Origin: JBCBCP01 sp038530575
Lineage (GTDB): Bacteria > Pseudomonadota > Alphaproteobacteria > Rhodobacterales > Rhodobacteraceae
DNA length: 64,000 nt
NCBI GenBank assembly: GCA_038530575.1
Contig: JBCBCP010000007.1
Coordinates: forward strand, 51,351 to 115,350
Reading direction: 5' to 3'
Positions 49,728 to 58,207 of this stretch are shown one piece after another (the first letter of the stretch is position 1; each line of letters begins with the position of its first letter). The notes below the pieces were generated by a model. It ran no database searches. It was not told the origin of the DNA and worked only from the letters and a program-made list of their open reading frames with translations. The position numbers and the translations under genes are program-made.

Positions 49728-50079
49728 AGACCATTTTCCTGCCGCCGGGGCCGGTTAGAACCAGTTGATCGGGCCGCTGACGCATCGTTTTCATCTGGCC
49801 GAGCGCTTTGAAAAACTGGCTTTCGGCCCTCAGGTCCGGGCACGCCATGCGTGTTGCGCGTAGCGGACCCACGGCAAAAGCGCCGCTGCCCGCGGCGACT
49901 TTGCCAGAGAAAGCGTTGCAAGGCGCCCGACCTGAAAGACTGCCGTCCGGTCCAATCTGCATGACGGCGCGCGCGGTGAAGGGTTTGCCGTCAAGGCTGC
50001 GAAGCTGCCATTGGGGCGCTCCGTCTGCGCTGGCGACCGCTGCAGTAAACAAAAGGGCGATAATGAACCGCATGGCCAT
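49711..50079 (-). CDS. Exported META-domain (HslJ-like) protein
   Basis: A 122-residue protein with a signal peptide (RFIIALLFTAAVASADG) and a META/DUF306 domain: WQLRSLDGKPFTARAVMQIG, SLSGRAPCNAFSGKV and a terminal GGRKMVFTPAD. The Cys in the PCNAFSG motif is conserved in this family. It is associated with stress or antibiotic resistance in enteric bacteria; not proven here. Four bases downstream of tetR, probably cotranscribed. Confidence 0.8.
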   Translation of the reverse strand: MAMRFIIALLFTAAVASADGAPQWQLRSLDGKPFTARAVMQIGPDGSLSGRAPCNAFSGKVAAGSGAFAVGPLRATRMACPDLRAESQFFKALGQMKTMRQRPDQLVLTGPGGRKMVFTPAD

Positions 50080-50083
50080 AAGG

Positions 50084-50611
50084 CTACCGCAGGGCGAGGA
50101 TAAGGTCCACGAGCGTTGTGTAGGCGGCCATGGCGGCCTCTTTGTCGAGCGCGGCGATGTCCTGCCCGCCGATTAGGGTCGCATAAGCTGCACGTGGGTA
50201 ATCCGGGTTGGTCACGTCCAGCGCTGCCATCAGAGCAGAGATATAGGTCAGCCGTTCTTCGTCGACCTGGCCGACTGCGGCGAGCGCGTCCGGGTTCGAG
50301 AGGCCCCAAGCCCGCAACGCTGCGCCCGCAGCGTCTTCCGTCACCAGCGCGCCGAATCGCTTTAGGCGTTCTGCCGTCGGCGCGTCCCGCTCCATCTCGG
50401 TCACGATGGCAGCGAATGAATCGCGCTTCCAGCTGTCCAGCATCGCCGCGTGAAAGGCCGGGACATCGTCAAAATGCCAGTAAAATGAACCCTTTGTGGT
50501 GCCGAGCCTGCGGGCCAGCGCCTCCGCGCGCAAAGCAACCGCGCCGCCGTCCGGCAGGGCGTCAAATCCGGCTTGTATCCACCGGTCACGGCTGAGGCGT
50601 TGCACTTTCAT
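50084..50611 (-). CDS. TetR-family transcriptional regulator
   Basis: A 175-residue regulator from the ATG at 50611. The HTH is DGGAVALRAEALARRLGTTKGSFYWHFDD (about residues 20-48, the last part GSFYWHF being the classical turn). An effector domain follows. The upstream spacer has TGCACT/AGTGCA inverted copies (50611-50616 and 50633-50638) that might be an operator. Likely cotranscribed with the META-domain gene. Confidence 0.88.
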   Translation of the reverse strand: MKVQRLSRDRWIQAGFDALPDGGAVALRAEALARRLGTTKGSFYWHFDDVPAFHAAMLDSWKRDSFAAIVTEMERDAPTAERLKRFGALVTEDAAGAALRAWGLSNPDALAAVGQVDEERLTYISALMAALDVTNPDYPRAAYATLIGGQDIAALDKEAAMAAYTTLVDLILALR

Positions 50612-50754
50612 GCACTCAAGATGGCATGCCGCAGTGCAGCAAACAACGACGCAGTTCAGCTTTGACGCAATTTGTCGCGAAGCCACGCCCAAAAGGTCAG
50701 CGTGACCGCAAAGTGCCCGTCGAGCGGGCGTCTTGGGTAACTCTGTCCGCAACG

Positions 50755-50788
50755 AAAAACGCCGGCACTGATGCGCCGGCGTTTTCGA
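50755..50788 (-). terminator. Intrinsic terminator of the mcd-like gene
   Basis: AAAACGCCGGC (50757-50767) and GCCGGCGTTTT (50774-50784) form a strong stem. On the minus strand the hairpin ends in a T-run, 19 bases after the dehydrogenase stop. Confidence 0.85.
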
Positions 50789-50802
50789 GTGTCTGGGGCC
50801 GC

Positions 50803-52491
50803 TTAGCCTAGCAAGCGGCGGGCGATGACCTGTGCCTGGATTTCCGCAGCACCCTCAAAGATGTTGAGGATGCGAGCGTCGCACAGGATGCGGCTGATCT
50901 TGTATTCCAGCGCAAAGCCGTTGCCGCCGTGAATCTGCAGGCCGTTATCGGCCGCGGCCCAGGCGACGCGTGCGCCCAGCAGCTTGGCCATGCCGGCCTC
51001 CACGTCACAGCGGCGGCCCTCGTCCTTCTCAAACGCCGAGAAGTAGGTGAGCTGACGCGCGACCATGATCTCCACCGCCATCATCGCCAGCTTGTTGGCC
51101 ACGCGGGGAAACTGGATCAGGGACTTGCCGAACTGCTTGCGGTCCTGCGCATAACGCATGCCCTCGTCGAGGGCCGACTGGGCCACACCGATAGCGCGGG
51201 CCGCGGTCTGGATGCGCGCGCTCTCGAACGTCTCCATCAGCTGTTTGAAGCCCTTGCCCTGTTCGCCGCCCAGCAGGTTTTCACCCTTCACTTTGAAGTC
51301 GTCAAAGTTCAGCGTGTACTCCTTCATGCCGCGATAGCCGAGCACTTCGATCTCGCCGCCCGAAATGCCCGGGTCCTGCCACGGCTCTTCATCCGTGCCG
51401 GGCGTCTTTTCCGCGAGGAACATGGACAGGCCCTTGTAGTCAGACGTGTCGGGCACGGTGCGAGCCAGAACGGTCATGACATGGGTGCGGGCAGCGTGGG
51501 TGATCCACGTCTTGTTGCCGTTCAGCGTCCAGTCGCCGTTCTCGTCCTGCACCGCCTTGGTGCGCAGCGCGCCCAGATCAGAGCCCGTGTTCGGCTCGGT
51601 AAAGACCGCCGTGGGCAGGGTTTCGGCAGAGGCCAGACGCGGCAGCCACTTTTCCTTTTGCTCGTCCGTGCCGCCAGCGATGATCAGCTCGGCCGCGATC
51701 TCGGATCGGGTGCCAAGCGAGCCAACACCGATATACCCGCGCGACAGCTCTTCGGACACGACGCACATGGAGGCCTTCGACAGGCCAAACCCGCCGTATT
51801 CTTCGGGGATGGTCAGGCCAAAGACGCCCATTTCGGCCAGCTCTTCGATGACCTCCATCGGGATTAGCTCGTCCTTGAGGTGCCACTCGTGCGCGTAAGG
51901 TTCGACCTTGTCGATCGAATAGCGGCGGAACTGCTCGCGGATCATCTCCAGCTCTTCATCGAGGCCGGAGGCGCCGACGGTGATCTCCGCGCTGCGCTCC
52001 TGCATCAGCTCAACAAGGCGGATGCGGGCGGCTTGCGTGTTGCCCTGCTGCGTGAGGGTCTGAACCGCGGGCTCCATCATGCCGCGCATGTCGTCCTGGC
52101 TCAGGCCCATGTCCTGCAGGCGCAGAACTTCGCCTTGGTTCATCTGGATGCCGCCGTAGATCTGCCAGAGATACTCGCCAAACGCGATCTGGTGGATCAG
52201 CTGCTCGACCTCGCCGAACTTGCCGTTCGCCTCCAGCTTGGTGGCCCAGCTTTGCATCTCGCGCAGCGATTGCGCGTAGGTGGCCAGCCAGGCCAGCCCG
52301 TGCGCGGCGGTCTGATGCGTTTCGATCAGCGCGCCAGAGACGCGGCCGCCTTCGGTGACCATCTCGCGCAGGCGTGCGGTCGCCGTTTCCACGATAGCCT
52401 CAACCGGGGCAACAGCCGCGCCGGTCAGCGCGAGCAGATCGTCAAGAACCACCGGGCCGTTTAGTACAAAATCCTGTCCGTCATGTGCCAT
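50803..52491 (-). CDS. mcd: Acyl-CoA dehydrogenase, probable (2S)-methylsuccinyl-CoA dehydrogenase
   Basis: A 562-residue protein, about 170 residues longer than ordinary acyl-CoA dehydrogenases. The first about 175 residues form a helical N-terminal extension (for example QSLREMQSWATKLEANGKFG). The dehydrogenase core follows with IPEEYGGFGLS, TEPNTGSDLGALRTKAV, the FAD region RKQFGKSLIQFPRVANKLA, IHGGNGFALEY and the catalytic Glu in ILNIFEGAAEIQ. This architecture and length match Mcd of the ethylmalonyl-CoA pathway of Rhodobacter. Other pathway genes are not in the window, so the assignment is by family form. Confidence 0.82.
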   Translation of the reverse strand: MAHDGQDFVLNGPVVLDDLLALTGAAVAPVEAIVETATARLREMVTEGGRVSGALIETHQTAAHGLAWLATYAQSLREMQSWATKLEANGKFGEVEQLIHQIAFGEYLWQIYGGIQMNQGEVLRLQDMGLSQDDMRGMMEPAVQTLTQQGNTQAARIRLVELMQERSAEITVGASGLDEELEMIREQFRRYSIDKVEPYAHEWHLKDELIPMEVIEELAEMGVFGLTIPEEYGGFGLSKASMCVVSEELSRGYIGVGSLGTRSEIAAELIIAGGTDEQKEKWLPRLASAETLPTAVFTEPNTGSDLGALRTKAVQDENGDWTLNGNKTWITHAARTHVMTVLARTVPDTSDYKGLSMFLAEKTPGTDEEPWQDPGISGGEIEVLGYRGMKEYTLNFDDFKVKGENLLGGEQGKGFKQLMETFESARIQTAARAIGVAQSALDEGMRYAQDRKQFGKSLIQFPRVANKLAMMAVEIMVARQLTYFSAFEKDEGRRCDVEAGMAKLLGARVAWAAADNGLQIHGGNGFALEYKISRILCDARILNIFEGAAEIQAQVIARRLLG

Positions 52492-52640
52492 TCGATATTC
52501 CTTTCCCACGTTGCGGGGAGACCTAGGGCGTTCGCAGGTGCAGCGCAACAAAAATGCGCGGCGCTGCGGCAAACGGTTCAAAAGTTTCGTGGCGCAATTT
52601 CCGTGTGCGCTGCGCGAGGGCGCCGGGTATAGCTTTCGTC

Positions 52641-53408
52641 ATGACCAGCCTTGTGGCCGAACTGGGCCCGATAACCCTCCTTTTCGCGTTCAGTATCGCC
52701 GTTCTGGCGGGTCTCGTCAAAGGCGTGGTCGGCTTTGCCATGCCAATGGTGCTAATTTCGGGGCTTAGCACGATAATGCAGCCCGATCTGGCCCTTGCCG
52801 CGCTGATCCTGCCCACTTTGGTGACAAATGGCATGCAGGCTTTGCGCCAAGGAATCGGTGAGGCGCTGGCGTCGGCATATCGGTTCCGCATTTATCTGGG
52901 TGTTGGCGCAGTTGCGCTTGTTGCAAGCGCCCAGCTGGTCACTGTTCTTCCGCTGCGGCTTTTGCTTGGCGTGATTGGTGTGCCGGTGGTGCTGTTTGCA
53001 CTGGTGCAGATACTAGGCTGGCAGCTTCGGCTTGATCGCCAGCGGGCAGGCACGGAGGCGGGCATCGGTGCGTTTGCCGGGGCACTGGGCGGCATGTCGG
53101 GGATTTGGGGGCCGCCAACGGTCATGTACTTGACGGCGCTGGATACGCCCAAGGCCGAACAAGTGCGGGTCCAAGGTGTGATCTATGGGTTGGGGGCCGC
53201 CGTTCTGGCGGTTGCACATGTTGCGTCGGGGGTCTTGCGGGTCGATACCGTACCGCTCAGCGCTGCGTTGATCGTTCCGGCAATTGCCGGAATGTGGATA
53301 GGCGGGCGCATTCTGGACCGAATCGACCAGCGGTTATTCCGTCGCGCCACGCTTCTTGTGCTTTTGCTGGCCGGCCTGAACTTGATGCGCCGGGCCTTTC
53401 TCGCTTAG
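52641..53408 (+). CDS. TSUP (TauE/SafE) family permease
   Basis: A 255-residue membrane protein with seven to eight helices starting at the ATG at 52641. The TSUP motifs SIAVLAGLVKGVVGFAMPMV (about residues 15-34) and AFAGALGGMSGIWGPPTVMY are present. Members export sulfite, sulfoacetate or other sulfur anions. The substrate is not clear. Divergent from mcd and convergent with the XRE regulator (four-base overlap). Confidence 0.88.
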   Translation: MTSLVAELGPITLLFAFSIAVLAGLVKGVVGFAMPMVLISGLSTIMQPDLALAALILPTLVTNGMQALRQGIGEALASAYRFRIYLGVGAVALVASAQLVTVLPLRLLLGVIGVPVVLFALVQILGWQLRLDRQRAGTEAGIGAFAGALGGMSGIWGPPTVMYLTALDTPKAEQVRVQGVIYGLGAAVLAVAHVASGVLRVDTVPLSAALIVPAIAGMWIGGRILDRIDQRLFRRATLLVLLLAGLNLMRRAFLA

Positions 53409-53764
53409 GCGCTTTGGCGCACTGCGTTGCCAGAGACGTCTTCGATCAGCTTCACAATACGCGTGCGCTCTGCCGGGTCGGTGATCGCCGCAACCGCGTT
53501 CACGATGTCGAGCGTTGAATCGCCCAGGCTGGTCGTCATGTCGTCTGCGCCCATACCCTCAAAGAAGTAAGAAGTGGGCACTTCAAGAATTTTGGACAGC
53601 TCGTAGAGGCGGCTTGCCGCGATTCGGTTGGAGCCGATCTCGTACTTCTGGATTTGCTGGAATGAGAGCCCCAGCTTTTTGGCCACATCCGTCTGGGACA
53701 TGCGGCGCGATGTGCGCACTTGTTTGAGCTTGCGTCCAACGTGGACGTCGACGGGATGTGACAT
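53405..53764 (-). CDS. XRE-family HTH regulator
   Basis: A 119-residue protein. The HTH is GRKLKQVRTSRRMSQTDVAKKLGLSFQQIQKYEIGSNRI in sequence (about residues 10-48, read here as MSQTDVAKKLGLSFQQIQKYE). A C-terminal helical tail (DIVNAVAAITDPAERTRIVK) is typical of short Rhodobacteraceae XRE regulators. It is divergent from the HTH/unknown protein pair at 53.9-55.6 kb, which it may control. Confidence 0.9.
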   Translation of the reverse strand: MSHPVDVHVGRKLKQVRTSRRMSQTDVAKKLGLSFQQIQKYEIGSNRIAASRLYELSKILEVPTSYFFEGMGADDMTTSLGDSTLDIVNAVAAITDPAERTRIVKLIEDVSGNAVRQSA

Positions 53765-53834
53765 TTACGGATACCTCCAGTTGTGTAGGAGAGTGATCCA
53801 CCAGCTGGGCATACCGATCAATTGAGTGAATTTT

Positions 53835-53869
53835 TACACCAGATGGTTGTATATATTTGCATTGGTGTA
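53835..53869. promoter_or_regulatory. Inverted repeat TACACCA / TGGTGTA
   Basis: TACACCA (53835-53841) and TGGTGTA (53863-53869) in a locally AT-rich spacer between the XRE gene and the divergent HTH gene; spacing 21 bases. A candidate operator. Confidence 0.5.
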
Positions 53870-53885
53870 TGATTTTGTTTACTTT

Positions 53886-53907
53886 AATGGGTGATAAATA
53901 ACCCATT
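53886..53907. promoter_or_regulatory. Inverted repeat AATGGGT / ACCCATT beside a start codon
   Basis: AATGGGT (53886-53892) and ACCCATT (53901-53907) form a perfect seven-base inverted repeat around GATAAATA, ending nine bases before the ATG at 53917. It could be an operator or an RNA hairpin controlling the ribosome-binding site. Confidence 0.5.
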
Positions 53908-53916
53908 GAGACTGAC

Positions 53917-54798
53917 ATGCCAGACGGAACCGCCCAGGTCGAAAGCGTGAACGTTAAGTATTCCTTGCTGTTTGAGATGCTGCGCTCGTTCACGACACTG
54001 GCGGATACGTTAAACTTGTCCCACGCGGTTGCGCGCCTCGACAGTACCCGCCAGACGGTGCGCCGGCATATATCGCTCTTGGAGGAGATGAAGGGCGGCG
54101 CGTTGTTCGCAGTGAACCAACGCCAATATGCTTTAACCGAGCTCGGCAAAAAAATCCTGCCCGAGGCGTTGGATTTGCTCTCGCAGGCAGAGGCGTGGTC
54201 TTCGGGCTCTGCGCAGCTGGCAAAGGGCTTGCCTGTTCTTTCATCGCTTCAGCCGGACGGCACATTCTACCACCAACAGCAGCATCAGCTCCTCCGGGTA
54301 CATAACTCGGACAACACAATGCTGCGTGATTTGCTAATTGGCTGGGCGCAGGCAGGCGGTCATATCGAGCATTCGGCCATGGCACCCTTGCGGAAAAACG
54401 CGATGGTATTTCGCAAGTCCGATGACAGATGGTTGTTTACCGAAGTTGGGGAGCACAGCGGTTTTGCGACGTGGTTTGGGTGGAAGCGCGCCCGCTCCGT
54501 CATTGGCCGCGTGATGAGTGAATTGCCGCGCGGGGCGAGCATGGCGCGCCTGATCCATTCGGCTTACCACGAGATAGAACATACTGGGGGCGCCCGTCTT
54601 GACCACGTCTTTACGATGTTTCCGCACGGCGAGGACGAAGTTCTTACGCCCCTGTGTTTCGAACGGCTTTTGCTCGGGGTAAAATTCCCCGACGAGAGCT
54701 TTGCCATCATGTCTGCAACGCGTCGCACCTACGATCTGGAGATCGAGGGGGTTACCCCGGAAATGCTGCGCCAAATGCCGGAGGCGCTTCTCATGTAG
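53917..54798 (+). CDS. LysR-like HTH protein with an unusual C-terminal region
   Basis: A 293-residue protein. Residues about 17-85 resemble a LysR winged helix (FTTLADTLNLSHAVARLDST, RQTVRRHISLLEEMKG, LFAVNQRQYALTELGKKILP). The remaining two thirds do not show the usual LysR effector domain; there are a WLFTEVGEHSGFATWFGW segment and a later EDEVLTPLCFERLLLGVKFP segment, which look more like sensory PAS-type folds. The function and ligand are not known. Paired with the next gene. Confidence 0.65.
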   Translation: MPDGTAQVESVNVKYSLLFEMLRSFTTLADTLNLSHAVARLDSTRQTVRRHISLLEEMKGGALFAVNQRQYALTELGKKILPEALDLLSQAEAWSSGSAQLAKGLPVLSSLQPDGTFYHQQQHQLLRVHNSDNTMLRDLLIGWAQAGGHIEHSAMAPLRKNAMVFRKSDDRWLFTEVGEHSGFATWFGWKRARSVIGRVMSELPRGASMARLIHSAYHEIEHTGGARLDHVFTMFPHGEDEVLTPLCFERLLLGVKFPDESFAIMSATRRTYDLEIEGVTPEMLRQMPEALLM

Positions 54799-54888
54799 CG
54801 TCAGATTCTCGCGGAAGGGGTAGTTCCAAGCGACGATTGGGACAAACTAGTGTACATTAACCTTGATTGCATGGCGCAGGAGGGGTCG

Positions 54889-55605
54889 ATGTTCCTATTT
54901 AAACCCAATGGTGAAGAGAAATTTGTCGCTTCGAGTGATTCGATGTTAAGCGAGCTTGGTATCCGTCTTGTGACGGGCCGAGACTTCAAAAGATTCAAGG
55001 AAATCGCCAGTCAGGTCCGCCCGGACCACACGGTTCAGGATCCTCTGAACTGCGATGTGGCAGATCTGGACCCAAAAAACGCAATGTGGACCATTGGCTA
55101 TGATGCGGGCGGAAAAGTGGTCTTTTTGCAGGCGATGAAGGTTCTGCAAACCGGGCATGGCAGCGTCGCGGATTACCTTGGCGCGCACTACGCCGACTTC
55201 CTGCCGGAACGCAGCACGATTGACCTGTCTAAAACACGTTACCGGCCGGGACCGGGCGCGATGCGCATGCGGGGCCGGATCGTCTATAGCGGCGAGTTCT
55301 GGCTGGATGGCGAGATGGCAAAGCTGCGGGGATCACGCCTGTCGAACGTGCTGAGCCGCTATGTCTACCTTTTGGCGCTGAACGAGCTGAACCCGGACTA
55401 CTTTATCGCCTTCATGTTGCACGGCCTGTGCGCAAAAGGCGTGTCATTCCGCACCGGCTGGCACCACACAGAGCCGCACGCCCTGCGCTGGCAGATGAAG
55501 GACACCGCGCAGCAGCTTGAAGGCTCCATGCTCTACATGTCGCGCGATGACATCCTGTTTTCGCTGGACCTGCCAGTGTCAGAGACCGGGGCGATCGCCG
55601 CTTAA
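54889..55605 (+). CDS. Unrecognised protein, possible acyltransferase fold
   Basis: A 238-residue soluble protein. The ATG at 54889 has an AGGAGG site six bases upstream, so I prefer it over the GTG at 54850. It contains WTIGYDAGGKVVFLQAMKVL, RGRIVYSGEFWLDGEMAKLR, GSRLSNVLSRYVYLLALNEL and NPDYFIAFM, an order of strand, Arg/Gly turn, helix and strand that resembles GNAT or acyl-homoserine-lactone-synthase folds; this is inference only. It ends convergent with pckA (four-base overlap). Confidence 0.6.
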   Translation: MFLFKPNGEEKFVASSDSMLSELGIRLVTGRDFKRFKEIASQVRPDHTVQDPLNCDVADLDPKNAMWTIGYDAGGKVVFLQAMKVLQTGHGSVADYLGAHYADFLPERSTIDLSKTRYRPGPGAMRMRGRIVYSGEFWLDGEMAKLRGSRLSNVLSRYVYLLALNELNPDYFIAFMLHGLCAKGVSFRTGWHHTEPHALRWQMKDTAQQLEGSMLYMSRDDILFSLDLPVSETGAIAA

Positions 55606-57200
55606 CCGATCGCCGCGGCGCGCACATCGTCGTCGATATGCGGCAGGTACTGGGCGAAGTTGTCGGCAAACATCTGGACCAGCTTTGCCGCCTGGGTGTC
55701 ATACGCGGTGGCGTCGTCCCAGGTGCGCCGTGGGTCGAGCAGAATATCGGCCACGCCCGGTACGGACACCGGCACTTCAAAGCCGAAGTTCTCGTCTTTA
55801 CGGAACTCTGCGCCCGCGAGGCTCCCGTCCAGCGCTGCGCTAAGCAAGGCACGCGTTGCGCGGATCGGCATGCGGCTGCCGGTACCATGCGCGCCGCCTG
55901 TCCACCCGGTGTTCACAAGCCAGCAAGTTGCCCCGTGCTGCGCGATCTTTTCACGCAAGAGGTTGCCGTAGACTTCAGGGCGACGCGGCATGAACGGCGC
56001 GCCAAAGCAGGTGGAGAAGGTCGGCTGCGGTTCAGTCACGCCGCGCTCTGTGCCGGCGACCTTGGCCGTGAAACCGCTTAGGAAATGGTACATCGCCTGG
56101 GCTGGCGTCAGCTTGGCGATGGGGGGCAGGACGCCAAACGCGTCGCAGGTCAGCATGATGATGTTCTTGGGGTGCCCGCCAAGCGCATTGTCGGATGCGT
56201 TGGAAATGTAATGCAGCGGGTAGGCGCAGCGCATGTTCGCTGTCAGGCTGTCATCCTCGAAATCCAGCTCTTTGGTGTCGGGGTCGAAGACCATGTTCTC
56301 GATCACGGTGCCGAATTTCTCGGTCGTTGCGTAGATTTCCGGCTCCGCCTCGGCGCTGAGGTTGATCGTCTTGGCATAGCAGCCGCCTTCGAAGTTGAAG
56401 GTGCCCCGGTCGGACCAGCCGTGCTCATCATCGCCGATCAGGACGCGGGCCGGATCGGCGGACAACGTGGTTTTGCCGGTGCCCGACAGGCCAAAGAAGA
56501 CGGCGGTGTCCACTGGATTGCCGGGTGCGTGGTTGGCCGAGCAGTGCATCGGCATGACGCCCTTTTCCGGCAGCATGTAGTTGAGCAGGGTGAAGACAGA
56601 TTTCTTGTTTTCGCCAGCATATTCCGTGCCACCGATCAGGATCAGCTTCCTATCAAAGTTCAACGCGATGACCGTCTCTGACCGGCAGCCGTGTTTGGCC
56701 GGATCGGCCTGGAAGCTGGGGCAGTTTATAATGGTGAAGTCGGACGTGAAGTCGGCAAGGTCCTCGGCATCGGGCCGGCGCAGCAGGTGGCGGATGAACA
56801 GACCATGCCACGCAAGCTCTGTGACCATACGCACATTGATGGCATAGGCCGGGTCTGCGCCGCCCACGAGGTCCTGAACAAAGTAGTCGCGGCCCTTCAT
56901 GTGCTCGAGCATGTCAGCGTAGAGCGCGTCAAAGCCCTCGGGAGACATCTCGGCGTTATTTTCCCACCAGATGCTGTCGGAGACGGAGGCGGTCTTGACC
57001 ACGTGCTTGTCCTGGGGCGACCGGCCGGTGAACTTGCCAGTGGTCACGAGGAACGTCCCGCCCTTGCCCAATGTGCCCTCACCGCGCGCCAGCGCAGTTT
57101 CGATCAGGGCAGGCTCGATCAGGTTGTAATAGACATTGCCCAGCCCCTCGATCCCTTGATCTTCAAGCCGGAAGTGCGGGTTGACCCGTCCAAATGTCAT
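55602..57200 (-). CDS. pckA: Phosphoenolpyruvate carboxykinase (ATP)
   Basis: A 532-residue enzyme from the ATG at 57200. Kinase-1a P-loop GLSGTGKTTLSADPAR (about residues 230-245), the Lys/His/Mg motif region around LIGDDEHGWSDRGTFNFEGG, and GRSPQDKHVV near the N-terminus identify it. It converts oxaloacetate to PEP in gluconeogenesis. It is divergent from chvI, an arrangement known from rhizobia where the ChvGI system affects pckA. Confidence 0.97.
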   Translation of the reverse strand: MTFGRVNPHFRLEDQGIEGLGNVYYNLIEPALIETALARGEGTLGKGGTFLVTTGKFTGRSPQDKHVVKTASVSDSIWWENNAEMSPEGFDALYADMLEHMKGRDYFVQDLVGGADPAYAINVRMVTELAWHGLFIRHLLRRPDAEDLADFTSDFTIINCPSFQADPAKHGCRSETVIALNFDRKLILIGGTEYAGENKKSVFTLLNYMLPEKGVMPMHCSANHAPGNPVDTAVFFGLSGTGKTTLSADPARVLIGDDEHGWSDRGTFNFEGGCYAKTINLSAEAEPEIYATTEKFGTVIENMVFDPDTKELDFEDDSLTANMRCAYPLHYISNASDNALGGHPKNIIMLTCDAFGVLPPIAKLTPAQAMYHFLSGFTAKVAGTERGVTEPQPTFSTCFGAPFMPRRPEVYGNLLREKIAQHGATCWLVNTGWTGGAHGTGSRMPIRATRALLSAALDGSLAGAEFRKDENFGFEVPVSVPGVADILLDPRRTWDDATAYDTQAAKLVQMFADNFAQYLPHIDDDVRAAAIG

Positions 57201-57490
57201 CACAGTGCTCCTGTTCCCGGGCTGCGTCAGCGCAGCGCTCGCGCCTCTTAACATGACGTTTGAAAGAGTGAACAGGCACCTTTGGCACAGTTAGCGCCAT
57301 CACGGCGACTATCGGCGCAGAAGCGATTTTTGCCTGTGCGACGAGTGCGACAATTAAGTCATTCGAAGGGATTTTGTGGCCGAAATGCGTAAGGAACGGG
57401 GGCGATTCGCAGTTTCAGATTGATTCGGTGCCGTCAAATCGGGTTGTATGGTGCAAAAAACACACATCGAGCAGTACAAGGATTGAGGCA

Positions 57491-58192
57491 ATGAACAAGA
57501 TTGCATTGGTGGACGACGACAGGAACATCCTGACGTCGGTGTCGATGACACTCGAGGCCGAAGGGTTTGAGGTTGAAACCTACAATGACGGGCAAGCCGC
57601 GCTCGACGCCTTCAACAAAAAACTCCCCGATATGGCCGTACTCGACATCAAGATGCCCCGCATGGATGGTATGGACCTGCTGCAGCGCCTGCGCCAGAAA
57701 ACGGCGATGCCGGTAATCTTTCTCACATCCAAGGATGATGAGATCGATGAGGTGCTGGGCCTGCGCATGGGCGCGGACGACTATGTAAAGAAACCGTTCA
57801 GCCAGCGGCTTTTGGTCGAACGGATCCGGGCCCTACTGCGCCGGCAGGACGCAGTGGCGGGCGACGTTGTCGCCGACAGCGAAGAGACAAAGGTGATGGA
57901 GCGGGGCGATCTTCGTATGGATCCCTTGCGACACGCGGTCAGTTGGAAGGGCAAGGACGTCTCCCTCACTGTGACCGAGTTTCTGCTGCTGCAGGCTCTG
58001 GCGCAGCGCCCTGGCTTCGTGAAGTCCCGTGATCAGCTTATGGATGTGGCCTATGATGATCAGGTCTATGTGGACGATCGAACGATCGATAGTCACATCA
58101 AGCGTCTGCGTAAAAAGATGCGCACGGCGGACGAAAATTTCTCGGCCATCGAAACGCTGTACGGTATCGGCTATCGTTACAACGAAGAATAA
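57491..58192 (+). CDS. chvI: Response regulator ChvI (OmpR family)
   Basis: A 233-residue regulator. The receiver domain has ALVDDDRNIL, the phospho-Asp in MAVLDIKMPRMDGMD, Thr in FLTSKDD and Lys in DDYVKKPFS. The C-terminal winged helix includes VDDRTIDSHIKRLRKKMR and IETLYGIGYRYNEE. ChvI responds to acidity and envelope state in rhizobia. It is followed by chvG 15 bases later. Confidence 0.95.
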   Translation: MNKIALVDDDRNILTSVSMTLEAEGFEVETYNDGQAALDAFNKKLPDMAVLDIKMPRMDGMDLLQRLRQKTAMPVIFLTSKDDEIDEVLGLRMGADDYVKKPFSQRLLVERIRALLRRQDAVAGDVVADSEETKVMERGDLRMDPLRHAVSWKGKDVSLTVTEFLLLQALAQRPGFVKSRDQLMDVAYDDQVYVDDRTIDSHIKRLRKKMRTADENFSAIETLYGIGYRYNEE

Positions 58193-58207
58193 GCCGGGTT
58201 TTTGACC

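Noticed and set aside
54850..54888. GTG start for the unrecognised 54.9 kb protein
   Set aside because: The ATG at 54889 has a near-perfect AGGAGG site; the GTG has none.
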